Shown here: positions 11,667-22,714 of the stretch, one piece after another | How positions within the stretch are numbered: position 1 is the stretch's first letter | Layout of the letters: the number at the start of each line of letters is the position of its first letter | NCBI GenBank assembly: GCA_039602395.1 | Contig: JBCNJP010000261.1 | Coordinates: 1 to 64,000 of the forward strand | Reading direction: 5' to 3' | DNA length: 64,000 bases | DNA from: Deinandra increscens subsp. villosa | Lineage: Eukaryota; Streptophyta; Magnoliopsida; Asterales; Asteraceae | Made by a program: the position numbers and the translations under genes | The notes under the pieces: model-generated | Told to the model about the DNA's origin: nothing | What the model saw: the letters and a program-made list of their open reading frames with translations, nothing else | Database searches by the model: none

Positions 11667-13462
11667 TGATGTGTGTGGTTTTGGATATGAAAATATAATT
11701 GATTTCGGGCTGAAAAACGTCAAAATAACCTTGAAAATATCAAATTATAATTATTTCTGATGATTATTGTGAGTATTCAGGTTAAAACAAGTTTGGCACA
11801 GAAAACGAGGTGAAAATGAAGAAAAGTCAAAGTTCGGGTCAACCGGTCAAACGCGAAAGTCAAAATAAAAAGTTGCAGAAAATCTTCACGGCTTGCATGC
11901 CTTGAAACACCCTTTCACGGCCTGGAACAAGCTGTGAAGCCCCTGACCAAGCTGTGATGCTGAGCCGCAAACCTGTCACCGGTGAAAACTGTCTCACGGC
12001 CTGACCTGCAAGCTGTGAAAGCCTCTCACGGCCGTGAGACCTCCTCTCCCTGGGTAGCCCAAGCCGTGAGACCCTGTCCAGGCCGTGAAGCTCCTGTCCC
12101 TGGATAGCCCAGGCCGTGAAGCAGCACCTCACGGCTTGCAGGCCGTGAGGGACCCTGGGATCAATTTTGGAAATTTTTAGAATTCGGCCCCTATAAATAC
12201 CAGGCTCATTTCCACCATTCAGAACATCTTGGAGAGCAGAAGAGAAGCCAAAGAAAGCCCTCGTTGAAGCCCTTCGAAGAATTGAAGATCCAAAGCATTC
12301 GACGAGTCGAGATTTAGCGTTTTTCATCATTTCGAGCTTCCATTTGGTATTGTATTTACATTTAGCCATGAACTATTGTTTAGATCTGATTTATTCTTGT
12401 TTAAACATTAACATGGTTGGCTAAACTCATCGTATCGCTTAGGCGAGGCGAATCCAACCATGGTTTGACTTTCTAAGTATCGGTTTTTCGTTTACATTTG
12501 CATTTATGAAGTAAAAGTTATGATTGCTTTGATTTGGTTGATGAATTGAATTCCTTATTGTATCTAGTCAATCTCTGGTCTTGTGGAACCCTAACCCTAG
12601 CTTGCAAAGCCTTCTATCGTTAAGGAACTATTGTATAGCCGAACAACAGAACCTGCGGCGTACGCGTGAACTAGAAATAGTCACGATCATCAGGGAAACC
12701 CTAGAACTCGATTAGGAGTCCACCATAGAGTTAGAGTGAGAAATCACCTTACCCTTAGCTAGTAGATACCCTTGCCATTGTCAAGTAGCCAAGCATTCAC
12801 CGATAACTCGGGTCTGTTCCTGCTTAGTCGTGTCTAGGGCCTACCAGGTCAACCTATCAACCCAATTGTAACCGCTTCACAACTCCAGGACCGTTAGGAC
12901 CATACCTATCCTAACCCTTCGACCAGTTGTGAGTTGAGCCACCGATAACTCGGGACCCAGCCTAGGGCACTTCATAAACCGCAACCTTATCAGTACTTAA
13001 TCATGGTACAGTAGTAACTGTCTAGGGCGTGTCTATAACCCTAAATTGTGAACCTATCCATAGGAACTAGGTAAGCCTTGTCTTAGGACGCCAGTTCACC
13101 TCAGAGATAAGTTAGAACGCATTACCGGTACATTTGTCAAACCTAAGTTTGAGGAGCCATGTCTAAGTGATCCTTTCCAAATATCTGCTTTTCAAACAAC
13201 AACTTATTGCTTTCAATTAGATTTCTAAATTTAAAATCAATTTCAAAACAAAACAAAATCCGGCTGAATTACTAATAAAACTGTTTTCAACAATTCCGTG
13301 TCCCTGAGGTTCGACAACCCGGTGTTTACCAATACTGTGCTACGCACGACAGGTATACTTGCCTTAGTGTGTTGGTATAGTCCCCTGGTGAATTACCAGT
13401 TTATAAATTTAAAATTTGATAGTGTAGAACCCCACTTTTCATATACACTTATCAGCACATCA
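11667..13462 (+). repeat. 5' LTR of Athila-like element
   Basis: Starts TGATGTGTG and ends CACATCA. A GC-rich block at about 11880-12160 is packed with TCACGGC and its complement GCCGTGA, giving many potential hairpins. A TATA box (TATAAATA) lies at 12192-12199, placing U3 upstream and R/U5 downstream. The 169-codon minus-strand frame in this region is present in both LTRs and is a by-product of the GC-rich block, not a gene. Confidence 0.9.
12192..12199 (+). promoter_or_regulatory. LTR TATA box
   Basis: CCCCTATAAATACC is a good plant TATA box within the LTR, about 525 bp from its start. The same motif is in the 3' LTR at about 16847-16854. It would direct the genomic transcript of the element. 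Confidence 0.6.
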
Positions 13463-13468
13463 AGTTTT

Positions 13469-13486
13469 TGGCGCCGTTGCCGGGGA
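13469..13486 (+). promoter_or_regulatory. Primer-binding site, tRNA-Asp type
   Basis: TGGCGCCGTTGCCGGGGA begins 6 bases after the 5' LTR and is complementary, with one or two mismatches, to the 3' end of plant tRNA-Asp. This is the usual primer for Athila-type Ty3/gypsy elements. Confidence 0.85.
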
Positions 13487-13685
13487 CACGGTAGCGTTAA
13501 GAACAGTCATAATTAGTAGTTTAGCTTTGTGAATATTTGTTCTCTTTTATTTGTGTATATATTTTTTTATTTTTATTTATTATTTTATTTTATAATTAAT
13601 TTTTTTATATTTATCATTTTAATTTCTTCAATCCTATCTCGCACTCGTGATCTCTTCGATTTGAGCGACATCTGCGATAATTCTC

Positions 13686-14993
13686 ATGGAGCGCTACTAC
13701 GGGGATTACTACCAAGAATACTATCATGATCACGATGAAGTGTTTACAAGCGAATGGTGCCAATTCTGCGGGGATCCTCACCACACACGGTACTGCCCTT
13801 ATACAGGGGAAGGACACAGCCTCCGTGAGATGATGAAAGAAATGATCGATTATATGAAGAGTTCGAGTGAGCATAGCAGGGAAGCTACTGAGCGATCTGA
13901 TGAGATGACGGACCATTTGCGAGAAAATGAAGTTGAGCCTAATTTTCACGAGGAACTGTCTAGTCAAGGGGATGAGCAACTCAGAGTAATCGAGCAACAC
14001 ATGGGAATCACTAAGGAGGAATACATGAGTGAAGAGCAAGCCTTCACATATAAAGAAAGGTGTGATCAAGACCAGAAACTGGAGACGGTAATGGACCAGG
14101 ACCCATTCGATTATGAAGACAATTCATCATATGTCATACTTCCAGTCCCACATTACCTAAAGCAAGAGGCGCATATCTACGTAGCTAAGTCAAGAGAGAC
14201 ATCGATTCCCGTTGTTGAGGATGACGCGCTTGAAAGTGACTCACTTGAATCATACTATACTTCACAAACATTCTGCGAGAAGGATACATTGCACTTACCG
14301 AAGGAATCACAGATAGAATATGAGATGGCACTGGATGTGGAAACGCTAGCTGAATTCGAAGCTGAGCAGTTGGATGCACCATTTCTGGGGGAAGAAGGAG
14401 AAATGTTCGAAGGTGAAGATATGGAAGACCCCAAGTATGAGGATCCTAAGGAAGAGCCGCCAGATGAAAAGGAAGCCTTTGAGGCCGATATGATCGTGGA
14501 ACCAGGAGATGAAAGTCTCACCATGCCACTCGTAGTTGAGGCAAATGGGCTATTTGACCCAGCACAAGATCCTGCAAAAACCGATGCACTACTAAAGCCT
14601 CAGAATGACTTAAAAGAAAAACCGCCTGATATGGTGGTGGAAATAGAGCTACAAGGGGAGGTTTCACATCAACCTCCAGAGATCCTGGACCACCAACCCG
14701 TGGACAAGCATGAGAGTGGATCGCCACCAAAACTTCAAAAGCCACAAATTGCAACAATTGCTGAGGAGGATCGGCCAAAAGTTCAAGTATGGGGATGCCC
14801 AAGTATCCCCAATTCTTATGACATTCTCCTTCAGTATCTCAGGTCAATCAAATTTGGACCTGGGAAATTTAAAAGTTGGTGGCCCGATGATGCTAAAATT
14901 TACCCAATCACCACACTATTTTCCTGGAATGAAATGAGAAAGAGTCCACATGGGCTCGGTGGGAAGCAGATAAAGGAGAAGCCGCCTGATTGA
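13686..14993 (+). CDS. Acidic zinc-knuckle protein of the non-autonomous element
   Basis: This 435-residue frame is the only long ORF of the element. Near the N-terminus (residues 25-37) a CxxC...HH...C cluster resembles a shortened gag zinc knuckle (CQFCGDPHHTRYC). The rest is strongly acidic and low in hydrophobic blocks, with a repeated PPD motif (EEPPDE at 256, KEKPPD ending at 315, and KEKPPD as the last six residues). No protease, RT or integrase motifs are present. The start is the first ATG of the frame, 224 bases past the LTR. A reduced gag-like or nucleic-acid-binding function is an inference from the zinc cluster. Conservation of the intact frame would need other copies to test. 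Confidence 0.65.
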   Translation: MERYYGDYYQEYYHDHDEVFTSEWCQFCGDPHHTRYCPYTGEGHSLREMMKEMIDYMKSSSEHSREATERSDEMTDHLRENEVEPNFHEELSSQGDEQLRVIEQHMGITKEEYMSEEQAFTYKERCDQDQKLETVMDQDPFDYEDNSSYVILPVPHYLKQEAHIYVAKSRETSIPVVEDDALESDSLESYYTSQTFCEKDTLHLPKESQIEYEMALDVETLAEFEAEQLDAPFLGEEGEMFEGEDMEDPKYEDPKEEPPDEKEAFEADMIVEPGDESLTMPLVVEANGLFDPAQDPAKTDALLKPQNDLKEKPPDMVVEIELQGEVSHQPPEILDHQPVDKHESGSPPKLQKPQIATIAEEDRPKVQVWGCPSIPNSYDILLQYLRSIKFGPGKFKSWWPDDAKIYPITTLFSWNEMRKSPHGLGGKQIKEKPPD

Positions 14994-16321
14994 GGTGGGC
15001 GGTCGAGTCTAGCTAACGACTCGTTAATAAATTAAGCGCTTCCGGGAGGCAACCCGATGGTTTAATTTAATTTTGTGTGTTTTGTTTTTGTGTGTTTTAG
15101 TTTTCAGGAATTCGACTGCTCGAGACATGGAATGATGAAAGTGTCGGGTGTTCGATGTGTGTGGAAGTGAGAATCATGGGCAATCACAACAATCAGGGAG
15201 TTTACTTTATCCAACCCTTTGTGCTTGAATTTAATTTTTTCTGCATTGGGGACAATGCAATCTTCTAAGTATGGGGATGGCAAGGGTTGGCTATGCAAAT
15301 TGAATATAACTTCCTCACCACATCAAAAGTCTGAAATTCCCCCAAAATTTTAAAATTTTTCCCAATCTCACATGACACGAAAGTACACCGTTTTTAATGT
15401 AAATCATAGATAATTTATTTGTGCCTTATCGTGTCTGCAAGTCGCAAGAAAGGTTTTCCTTAAAGGTTTATTTTCATAAAAATCGCATGATCAAAGTCTT
15501 TCGATTAAGTTTTGTGAACCAGGAAAAACCCACTCACCCGATTTCCCTTGTGAGATTAAGCCTACAAAAGAAAAAAATATATTTAGGTGAAAAAAATAAA
15601 AAAAAAATAAATAGTCATGAGGGATGTCGTATGTCTAAACGCGTTCTAAGTTTATGTTGAGACCGTGTCAAATTAATCGCCTTGAGTCATTATGGATCTT
15701 CTCCGGGTCGTCAATTGCCCGAAGATACTGGACTTTCCGCATAACTCCAGTATATCTATCAAAAAAAAAAAAAAACAATCAAAAATTTAGTCTTGTATTG
15801 AAAGGTTGCAAAACCCTAAATCAAGCTAAAGAGAAAAAAATATATATATGAATAATTCACAATGAAAATTGTGAAACGGCTGTACGTATACGCCAAGATA
15901 TACGTTTAGGGTGGTAGCTCACACACCCGTATATGTGAGCAAACGTTTGAGTATCCCCCTCCATTTTTTGGTCGGATCCCATAACGAACTCGGCGGCACG
16001 ATCGTATATATAAACCCAAGAAACACTTAGATATGCTTGACCTGAGCGTTCACTTCAAATACTTACACCCATAGGTCGAGTGAAATGGTGAGTCGAGCGG
16101 AAAAAAAAATGATAGAAATATGGTTCGCATTATTTGGTTGAGAGACTTTGTGAGTTTTCAAAATCATTAAACTTGCGAGGTTGTAAATCCTGGTATTGAT
16201 TGTAAATCTTGCGGACCGAATATGTACACCTAGATGTCTATGTGGTTAAGATAGAGTTGTAGTAGTGTCGAGATTAAAAGTGATTGCTTGGGGACAAGCA
16301 ATGTTCAAGTATGGGGATGTT
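14994..16321 (+). other. 3' interior of the LTR element with polypurine region
   Basis: Non-coding. Contains the AAGCGCTTCCGGGAGGCAAC motif just after the ORF and two GGGGACAA...AAGTATGGGGATG strings (about 15247-15280 and 16291-16320). The second directly precedes the 3' LTR and is the likely polypurine tract. AT-rich with A-runs between them. Confidence 0.7.
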
Positions 16322-18117
16322 TGATGTGTGTGGTTTTGGATATGAAAATATAATTGATTTCGGGCTGAAAAACGTCAAAATAACCTTGAAAATATCAAAT
16401 TATAATTATTTCTGATGATTATTGTGAGTATTCAGGTTAAAACAAGTTTGGCACAGAAAACGAGGTGAAAATGAAGAAAAGTCAAAGTTCGGGTCAACCG
16501 GTCAAACGCGGAAGTCAAAATAAAAAGTTGCAGAAAATCTTCACGGCTTGCATGCCTTGAAACACCCTTTCACGGCCTGGAACAAGCTGTGAAGCCCCTG
16601 ACCAAGCTGTGATGCTGAGCCGCAAACCTGTCACCGGTGAAAACTGTCTCACGGCCTGACCTGCAAGCTGTGAAAGCCTCTCACGGCCGTGAGACCTCCT
16701 CTCCCTGGGTAGCCCAAGCCGTGAGACCCTGTCCAGGCCGTGAAGCTCCTGTCCCTGGATAGCCCAGGCCGTGAAGCAGCACCTCACGGCTTGCAGGCCG
16801 TGAGGGACCCTGGGATCAATTTTGGAAATTTTTAGAATTCGGCCCCTATAAATACCAGGCTCATTTCCACCATTCAGAACATCTTGGAGAGCAGAAGAGA
16901 AGCCAAAGAAAGCCCTCGTTGAAGCCCTTCGAAGAATTGAAGATCCAAAGCATTCGACGAGTCGAGATTTAGCGTTTTTCATCATTTCGAGCTTCCATTT
17001 GGTATTGTATTTACATTTAGCCATGAACTATTGTTTAGATCTGATTTATTCTTGTTTAAACATTAACATGGTTGGCTAAACTCATCGTATCGCTTAGGCG
17101 AGGCGAATCCAACCATGGTTTGACTTTCTAAGTATCGGTTTTTCGTTTACATTTGCATTTATGAAGTAAAAGTTATGATTGCTTTGATTTGGTTGATGAA
17201 TTGAATTCCTTATTGTATCTAGTCAATCTCTGGTCTTGTGGAACCCTAACCCTAGCTTGCAAAGCCTTCTATCGTTAGGGAACTATTGTATAGCCGAACA
17301 ACAGAACCTGCGGCGTACGCGTGAACTAGAAATAGTCACGATCATCAGGGAAACCCTAGAACTCGATTAGGAGTCCACCATAGAGTTAGAGTGAGAAATC
17401 ACCTTACCCTTAGCTAGTAGATACCCTTGCCATTGTCAAGTAGCCAAGCATTCACCGATAACTCGGGTCTGTTCCTGCTTAGTCGTGTCTAGGGCCTACC
17501 AGGTCAACCTATCAACCCAATTGTAACCGCTTCACAACTCCAGGACCGTTAGGACCATACCTATCCTAACCCTTCGACCAGTTGTGAGTTGAGCCACCGA
17601 TAACTCGGGACCCAGCCTAGGGCACTTCATAAACCGCAACCTTATCAGTACTTAATCATGGTACAGTAGTAACTGTCTAGGGCGTGTCTATAACCCTAAA
17701 TTGTGAACCTATCCATAGGAACTAGGTAAGCCTTGTCTTAGGACGCCAGTTCACCTCAGAGATAAGTTAGAACGCATTACCGGTACATTTGTCAAACCTA
17801 AGTTTGAGGAGCCATGTCTAAGTGATCCTTTCCAAATATCTGCTTTTCAAACAACAACTTATTGCTTTCAATTAGATTTCTAAATTTAAAATCAATTTCA
17901 AAACAAAACAAAATCCGGCTGAATTACTAATAAAACTGTTTTCAACAATTCCGTGTCCCTGAGGTTCGACAACCCGGTGTTTACCAATACTGTGCTACGC
18001 ACGACAGGTATACTTGCCTTAGTGTGTTGGTATAGTCCCCTGGTGAATTACCAGTTTATAAATTTAAAATTTGATAGTGTAGAACCCCACTTTTCATATA
18101 CACTTATCAGCACATCA
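16322..18117 (+). repeat. 3' LTR of Athila-like element
   Basis: A near-identical copy of 11667-13462. Differences noticed by eye are an A/G change in CGCGAAAG versus CGCGGAAG near the start and an A/G change in GTTAAGGAAC versus GTTAGGGAAC. It is followed by the target duplication ATAAG. Confidence 0.9.
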
Positions 18118-20300
18118 ATAAGACTCACTTAAAATTATAAAACTCACTGTTGAGTTTTTGATAAAACAGATGTAATGAGTTCTAATGAGGTTTATAACTC
18201 TCTGAGTTATAACTCAGTGAGTTTTAACTGAGTTATAAAACTCACCGAGTTTTAACTGAGTTTTCTGTGAGTTTTATAACTCACTGAGTTTTAAATGACA
18301 GTGAGTTTTATAAATCGGTGAATTTTAATCAAGTGAGTTTTATAAGTCTATTGAATTTGTAGTGAGTCCTATAAAACTGACTGAAATGTAAACTCACTGC
18401 AACTAAAACTCACTGAAATAGAACTCACGACTACAATAAAACTCACTACAATAAAACTCACTGAAAAAACTCATTGAGTTATAAAACTAACCTTCAGTTA
18501 AAACTCGGTGAGTTATAAAACTCATCGAGTCTTATACAGTTTCCCTTTTATAACTCAGTGAGTTTTATAAATCTATTGAATTTATAGTGAGTTTTATAAC
18601 TCACTGAAATTTAGGTTAATGAAGTTGTTTTTAAAGTTAGACTAATAAAACTCAATTTTTATACATAAATTGCAGTAAACTCAATTTTAATTTCAACTAT
18701 TTTAATAACTCACTGCAAAGTTGCTTGAATATTTAGTCAAGTAATATACAGTTAAAAGTTGACGTACCATTTTTCGATACAATTTCCATAGTTCTTTTTT
18801 ATGCTCACATGACTTGCAACTGCACTGTTGTTAAGCAACTCGATTGTATCTGCTTCGTGTTGAAACACTTCAAATAATAGTGACTTTCGATGATTATTGG
18901 TATAAACACTAGATCAATTCCTTCAACTGAATCCAATTTTCAGCATATAAAATTAACTCCATATTTGGTTCAAAGTGTAGATAACGATCTACTTTTTTCA
19001 AATCATAATGAGTGGGGGAACTGTTGAACCAAAAAAATTGGTAAACTAACATTAGAAATCATGTAGATATATTTAAAAAATAAATTACATGACACCAACC
19101 ATATATTTAAGTATACTACTTTGTGAAAAAAATCCCTTAACCAAAGAACCTATTTAGACTCAAACCCATGTTTAAAGTGAGTTTTATTTGATTACATAAA
19201 ACTCACTGAGATTTAATCAGTGAGTTTTAACCAAAGAAGTGTACTTGAGTTTTAATAAAACTCAACACAATAAGAACCGAGCAATATTAAAACTCAACGA
19301 TGAGTTGTGATATAACAAACTCAGTGAGTATTAAAACTCACTGCAATATAATATGCTAACCTGAGTTTTGCAAGTTTGTTTTAATCATAGTAGTATACTT
19401 GAGTTTTAATAAAACTCACTGTTAAAAACTCAAGTGAATCTTAAGACTAGCAACAGAATAAAACTCACTTTTTATATGAGTTTTCAAACTTTTTCTAAAA
19501 CTCAATATGAGTCCAAAAGAATAAAATTCACTGTTAAAAACTCAAGTGAATCTTAAGTCTTGAAACAAAATAAAACTCAGTGTTTCTAAAACTCACTGCT
19601 GAATCGGACTTTTTATCTACTTTTAAATCTATATTAAGTATGAATCGGGATTTGTGGAATCAAATAAAACTCATAAGATTATAATAATTGACTTTTAAGC
19701 AATATATTCATGTTGTTTTAATCACTGAGTTTTTAAAACTCGTATTACACACTAACAAACTCAGTGAGTTTTATTATAAAACTCACTAAATTTTAAGGCT
19801 TAAATAAAACTCAACGTATATTAAGACACAAATAAATTATTATAAACTTGTAGTGCGGCAAGTTTTTTAGAACATAAAATTACTAGCTATTTATGTTTAT
19901 GTTAACACTCATGACACTATCATTTTTTCTTTCGGCCACACCTAGAAAAACTCTCCACATACCACTGTTTCATAATCATCAATTGTAAAAACTCATTGCT
20001 ACTTGGGTTCATTTTAAACTTATATTAAAATTACTAAAACTCGTATTAACTTAAACCTTATATTCACTTAATAACCACTTATGTTCAAATTAAATTCATT
20101 CCTACTTATATCCAATTCCGATTAACAACAAATCTACTAAGTGAGTTTTAATCAAGTTCATAATCAGTGAGTTTTTCCAAATCATTCTTTAAGGTCATAA
20201 TTAGTGAGTTTTTCTAAATCATGCTTTAAGGTCATAATCATTGAGTCAGTGAGTTTTATAAAACTAAGGGAGTTTTAATTACAATCACAGCCATATAACA
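18118..20300. repeat. Palindromic TGAGTTTTAAAACTCA array, right half
   Basis: The array resumes with another copy of the 412-bp unit (bases after 18118 align with those after 10881 and 11293), then decays into scattered GTGAGTTTTA and AAAACTCAC words up to about 20280. No gene seen. Confidence 0.85.
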
Positions 20301-20737
20301 CATGTAATTCTAATCACTAGACATAATGATTCTAATCTCCTATTTAATTATAATAAAAGCAAATTCATCAAGTCAAATTAACATAAGCTGGATGAAGATA
20401 AATAACATTCAACTAAAACCAATTTGGAATGAATAGAACAAATGGTTACCAAATCAGTATAATATAGGGCATGAAGAAACTCATATGAACTGTGGATTCA
20501 ACTAAGCTCTGAGCTATAGCACAAAAGTTAAAACTCAGAGGTCATATCTAATGAAATCATGAAGAAAAATTATATCAAAATTAAATACCAGATCTTAGTT
20601 ATACCAATAAAGAGAAACACACCAAAGTGTGATCAAAATTTTCCTAGAATGTTAAATCGAGGGTCATAGCCTGCAAATTCAGCATACATACACACAAATT
20701 GGTGAGTCGAGAGCGAAAAGAGATTGAGAAACTCCCT

Positions 20738-20818
20738 TTCTAGGTCAAGCTCGATAGTTTTATAGGAAGCTCCGAGCTCGGTTAACAGCTTCTTAACGCT
20801 CGGTGTTTCTAAATCCAT
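20738..20818 (-). pseudogene. Glutaredoxin-like exon fragment
   Basis: On the minus strand from 20818 the frame reads MDLETPSVKKLLTELGASYK and continues TIELDLE. The VKKLLTELGASYK...IELD block resembles the helix after the active site of plant glutaredoxins. The Cys active site itself is not present, and the frame runs into intron-like sequence after LDLE. It lies close to the right terminal repeat of element C, so it is probably a captured fragment. The resemblance is from memory of the family, over about 25 residues only. Confidence 0.4.
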
Positions 20819-21189
20819 TGGATGTCGGATTTTTTGACAGGTAAAACTCAGAACCGATTTCGGAGGTGAGATAATCGGATGTTTTGATGGCGGATTTTAG
20901 GACGACTGATGCGGATTTAGGAGGTTTTACAAGTAAAACTCAGAATCGATTTGGAGGACCGATGGCGGACTTAGGAGGATTGATGGCGATAATCGATCCG
21001 CAAACTGGAGTACAATCATCGATTGAAAACTCGGTTTGATGATCGATTGAAAACTCAGGCGTCGTTCTTCAGAGAGAGAAAGGATATTCCTGAGAGGATT
21101 TAGGGCTTCACAGTTTGATAATAGATGTTCATTAATTTTTTTTACCATCGTACCCCTCCTTCAAAGAAACTCAGGATTAAAGAACGGAC
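20819..21189. other. Right internal flank of element C
   Basis: Sequence next to the right terminal repeat with repeated GGCGGATTTAGGAGG / GATAATCGGATG-like words on the plus strand. No gene is supported. Confidence 0.4.
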
Positions 21190-21244
21190 GGTTAGAATAG
21201 GGGTCTACGGGTCTACACTTTTTAAGGGGTCTACAATGAACCTA

Positions 21245-21296
<52 letters not shown>

Positions 21297-21298
<2 letters not shown>

Positions 21299-22704
21299 GT
21301 AGGGATCTATGGAAAACCTTTATTTTTTAGAAAACCTGGAAAACCCTTTTCTAGCCATTGATTTAAAATTGATGGTTGAGATTAGAGGAGGGCAAGATTG
21401 TAAATATATTAGTTTAATGGAGGTTATAATAGACAAATCATAATTCTATTAATTAATGTTTTAATTAATTTCTCTCTCCAATCTTCTCTTTCCTAAAATC
21501 TCTCATTCTCTCTCCCCCTCACCATCTCTCTCTCTCTCTCTCCTTTAATTTCAAATTTCTGGACCAAGTTATATAAAAACTTTAAACATACCTTACAAAA
21601 AAACGTTTAAGTTCATCACTCTCGTTACTGTTGTTACATAGGTGTAACAATAATTTCATGTATATTTTTTAAGAAGGAAAAAACGTCACTGTTATGACGA
21701 GAAGTTGAAATGAAACAACTTTTGTTACACCAGTGTATAACCTCTTCATTGCTATCATTACTATCGTCAACGTTGTTATGAGAAATTGAGATGAAACAAA
21801 ATTTGTTACACCAGTGTAATCACGTGTTTTAGACAAAAGTTACACTTATGTAACCATTTCTAAATTGAGATGTAGATGAGATACAACATATGTTACAGCA
21901 GTTTAATCACATGTTACACCAATGTAATCACATGTTGAAGACTAAAGTTACACCAGTGTAATCACATTTTTAAAGTTACACTTATGTAACCATTTTTTAA
22001 ATTGAGATGTAGATGAGATACAACCTATGTTACACCAGTGTAATCACATGTTACACCAGTGTTACACCAATGTAATCACATGTTAAAGACTAAAGTTACA
22101 CCAGTGTAATCACATGTTGAAGACTAAAGTTACACCATTTTTAAACAAAATTTGTTACATCGGTGTAATCAATTCATAAGTTGAACTTTTTTTCGGTGTC
22201 GTCACCGTCAGATTTGACTAGTGTTGCAGAAGAATCTTCTTAAATCTCAGCACCAGAACTTGAGGACAAGGAATTGAATAGAAAACCCTCGACACCAGAA
22301 ATAAAACATTTTCTGACGACATCATTCACCGTCACCACCAAACTTCGTGAACTGGAAAAATCATAATTTCTTCATTGTTGATGAACTAGAAAAATCATAA
22401 TTTCGTGATCTTCAGAAGGAACCGATGAATTGGAGAAGTGAAATTGATTGAGATTAGGGTTTGAGAATGAATCAACGTGATTAAGATATGGAGAATTCTA
22501 TAGGAAGATATTAATTTGATCCATGAAAATAGGATATTAGTTAAAGGAAATTAAAAAAAATAGTTTACAAAAATAGATTATGTCAACTTACCATAATACC
22601 CTTTATATAAAAGAAAAATAAAAAAAGAAAGAAATAATGTGATTGGTTGAAAAGGGTTTTCTAGGTTTTCCAATATTTAGAGGGTTTTCCAATGATCCTC
22701 TTCC
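21297..22704. mobile_element. Family D TIR element with TTACACCAGTGTAA palindromes, copy 1
   Basis: The left end GGGTAGGGATCTATGGAAAACC and the complement of the right end (GGAAGAGGATCATTGGAAAACC) form imperfect inverted repeats, both next to TA blocks. From about 21610 to 22170 it carries many copies of the palindrome TTACACCAGTGTAA within longer repeats that also contain GAGATGTAGATGAGATACAAC. The inside is otherwise non-coding. A second copy, with the palindrome array reading in the opposite direction, lies at 25100-26403. Confidence 0.8.
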
Positions 22705-22714
22705 TATATATATA

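Larger units (their letters stand above)
11667..18117 (+). mobile_element. Non-autonomous Athila-like LTR retrotransposon
   Basis: Two 1796-bp direct repeats (11667-13462, 16322-18117), each starting TG and ending CA, bound a 2.86-kb interior. The target duplication ATAAG is present at 11662-11666 and 18118-18122. The interior has a primer-binding site for tRNA-Asp, one acidic ORF, the GGAGGCAACCC motif and the GGGGACAA...GTATGGGGATG polypurine region typical of Athila-type Ty3/gypsy elements. There is no protease, reverse transcriptase or integrase, so mobility would depend on an autonomous relative. By eye the LTRs differ at only about two positions, so insertion is recent. Confidence 0.9.
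6597..21249. mobile_element. Family C, 14.65-kb TIR element (about 8.2 kb without nested LTR element)
   Basis: The left end (6597-6660) and right end (about 21190-21249) are inverted repeats over some 60 bases, including TCATTGTAGACCCCTTAAAA and GTGTAGACCCGTAGACCCC; both abut TA blocks. Inside are 5'-UTR-like and exon-like fragments, a long array based on TGAGTTTTAAAACTCA, a glutaredoxin-like fragment near the right end, and a later LTR retrotransposon (11667-18117) with its own target duplication. No transposase is recognisable. It resembles a non-autonomous element that has captured gene pieces and grown by tandem duplication. Confidence 0.7.

Noticed and set aside
11860..12369. 169-codon minus-strand frame, repeated at 16515-17024
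   Set aside because: It lies inside the LTR, crosses the promoter and the GC-rich repeat block, and exists twice only because the LTR is duplicated. No protein motif.
13614..14069. 151-codon minus-strand frame opposite the zinc-knuckle ORF
   Set aside because: Shadow of the plus-strand ORF, which has the primer site upstream and a zinc cluster.
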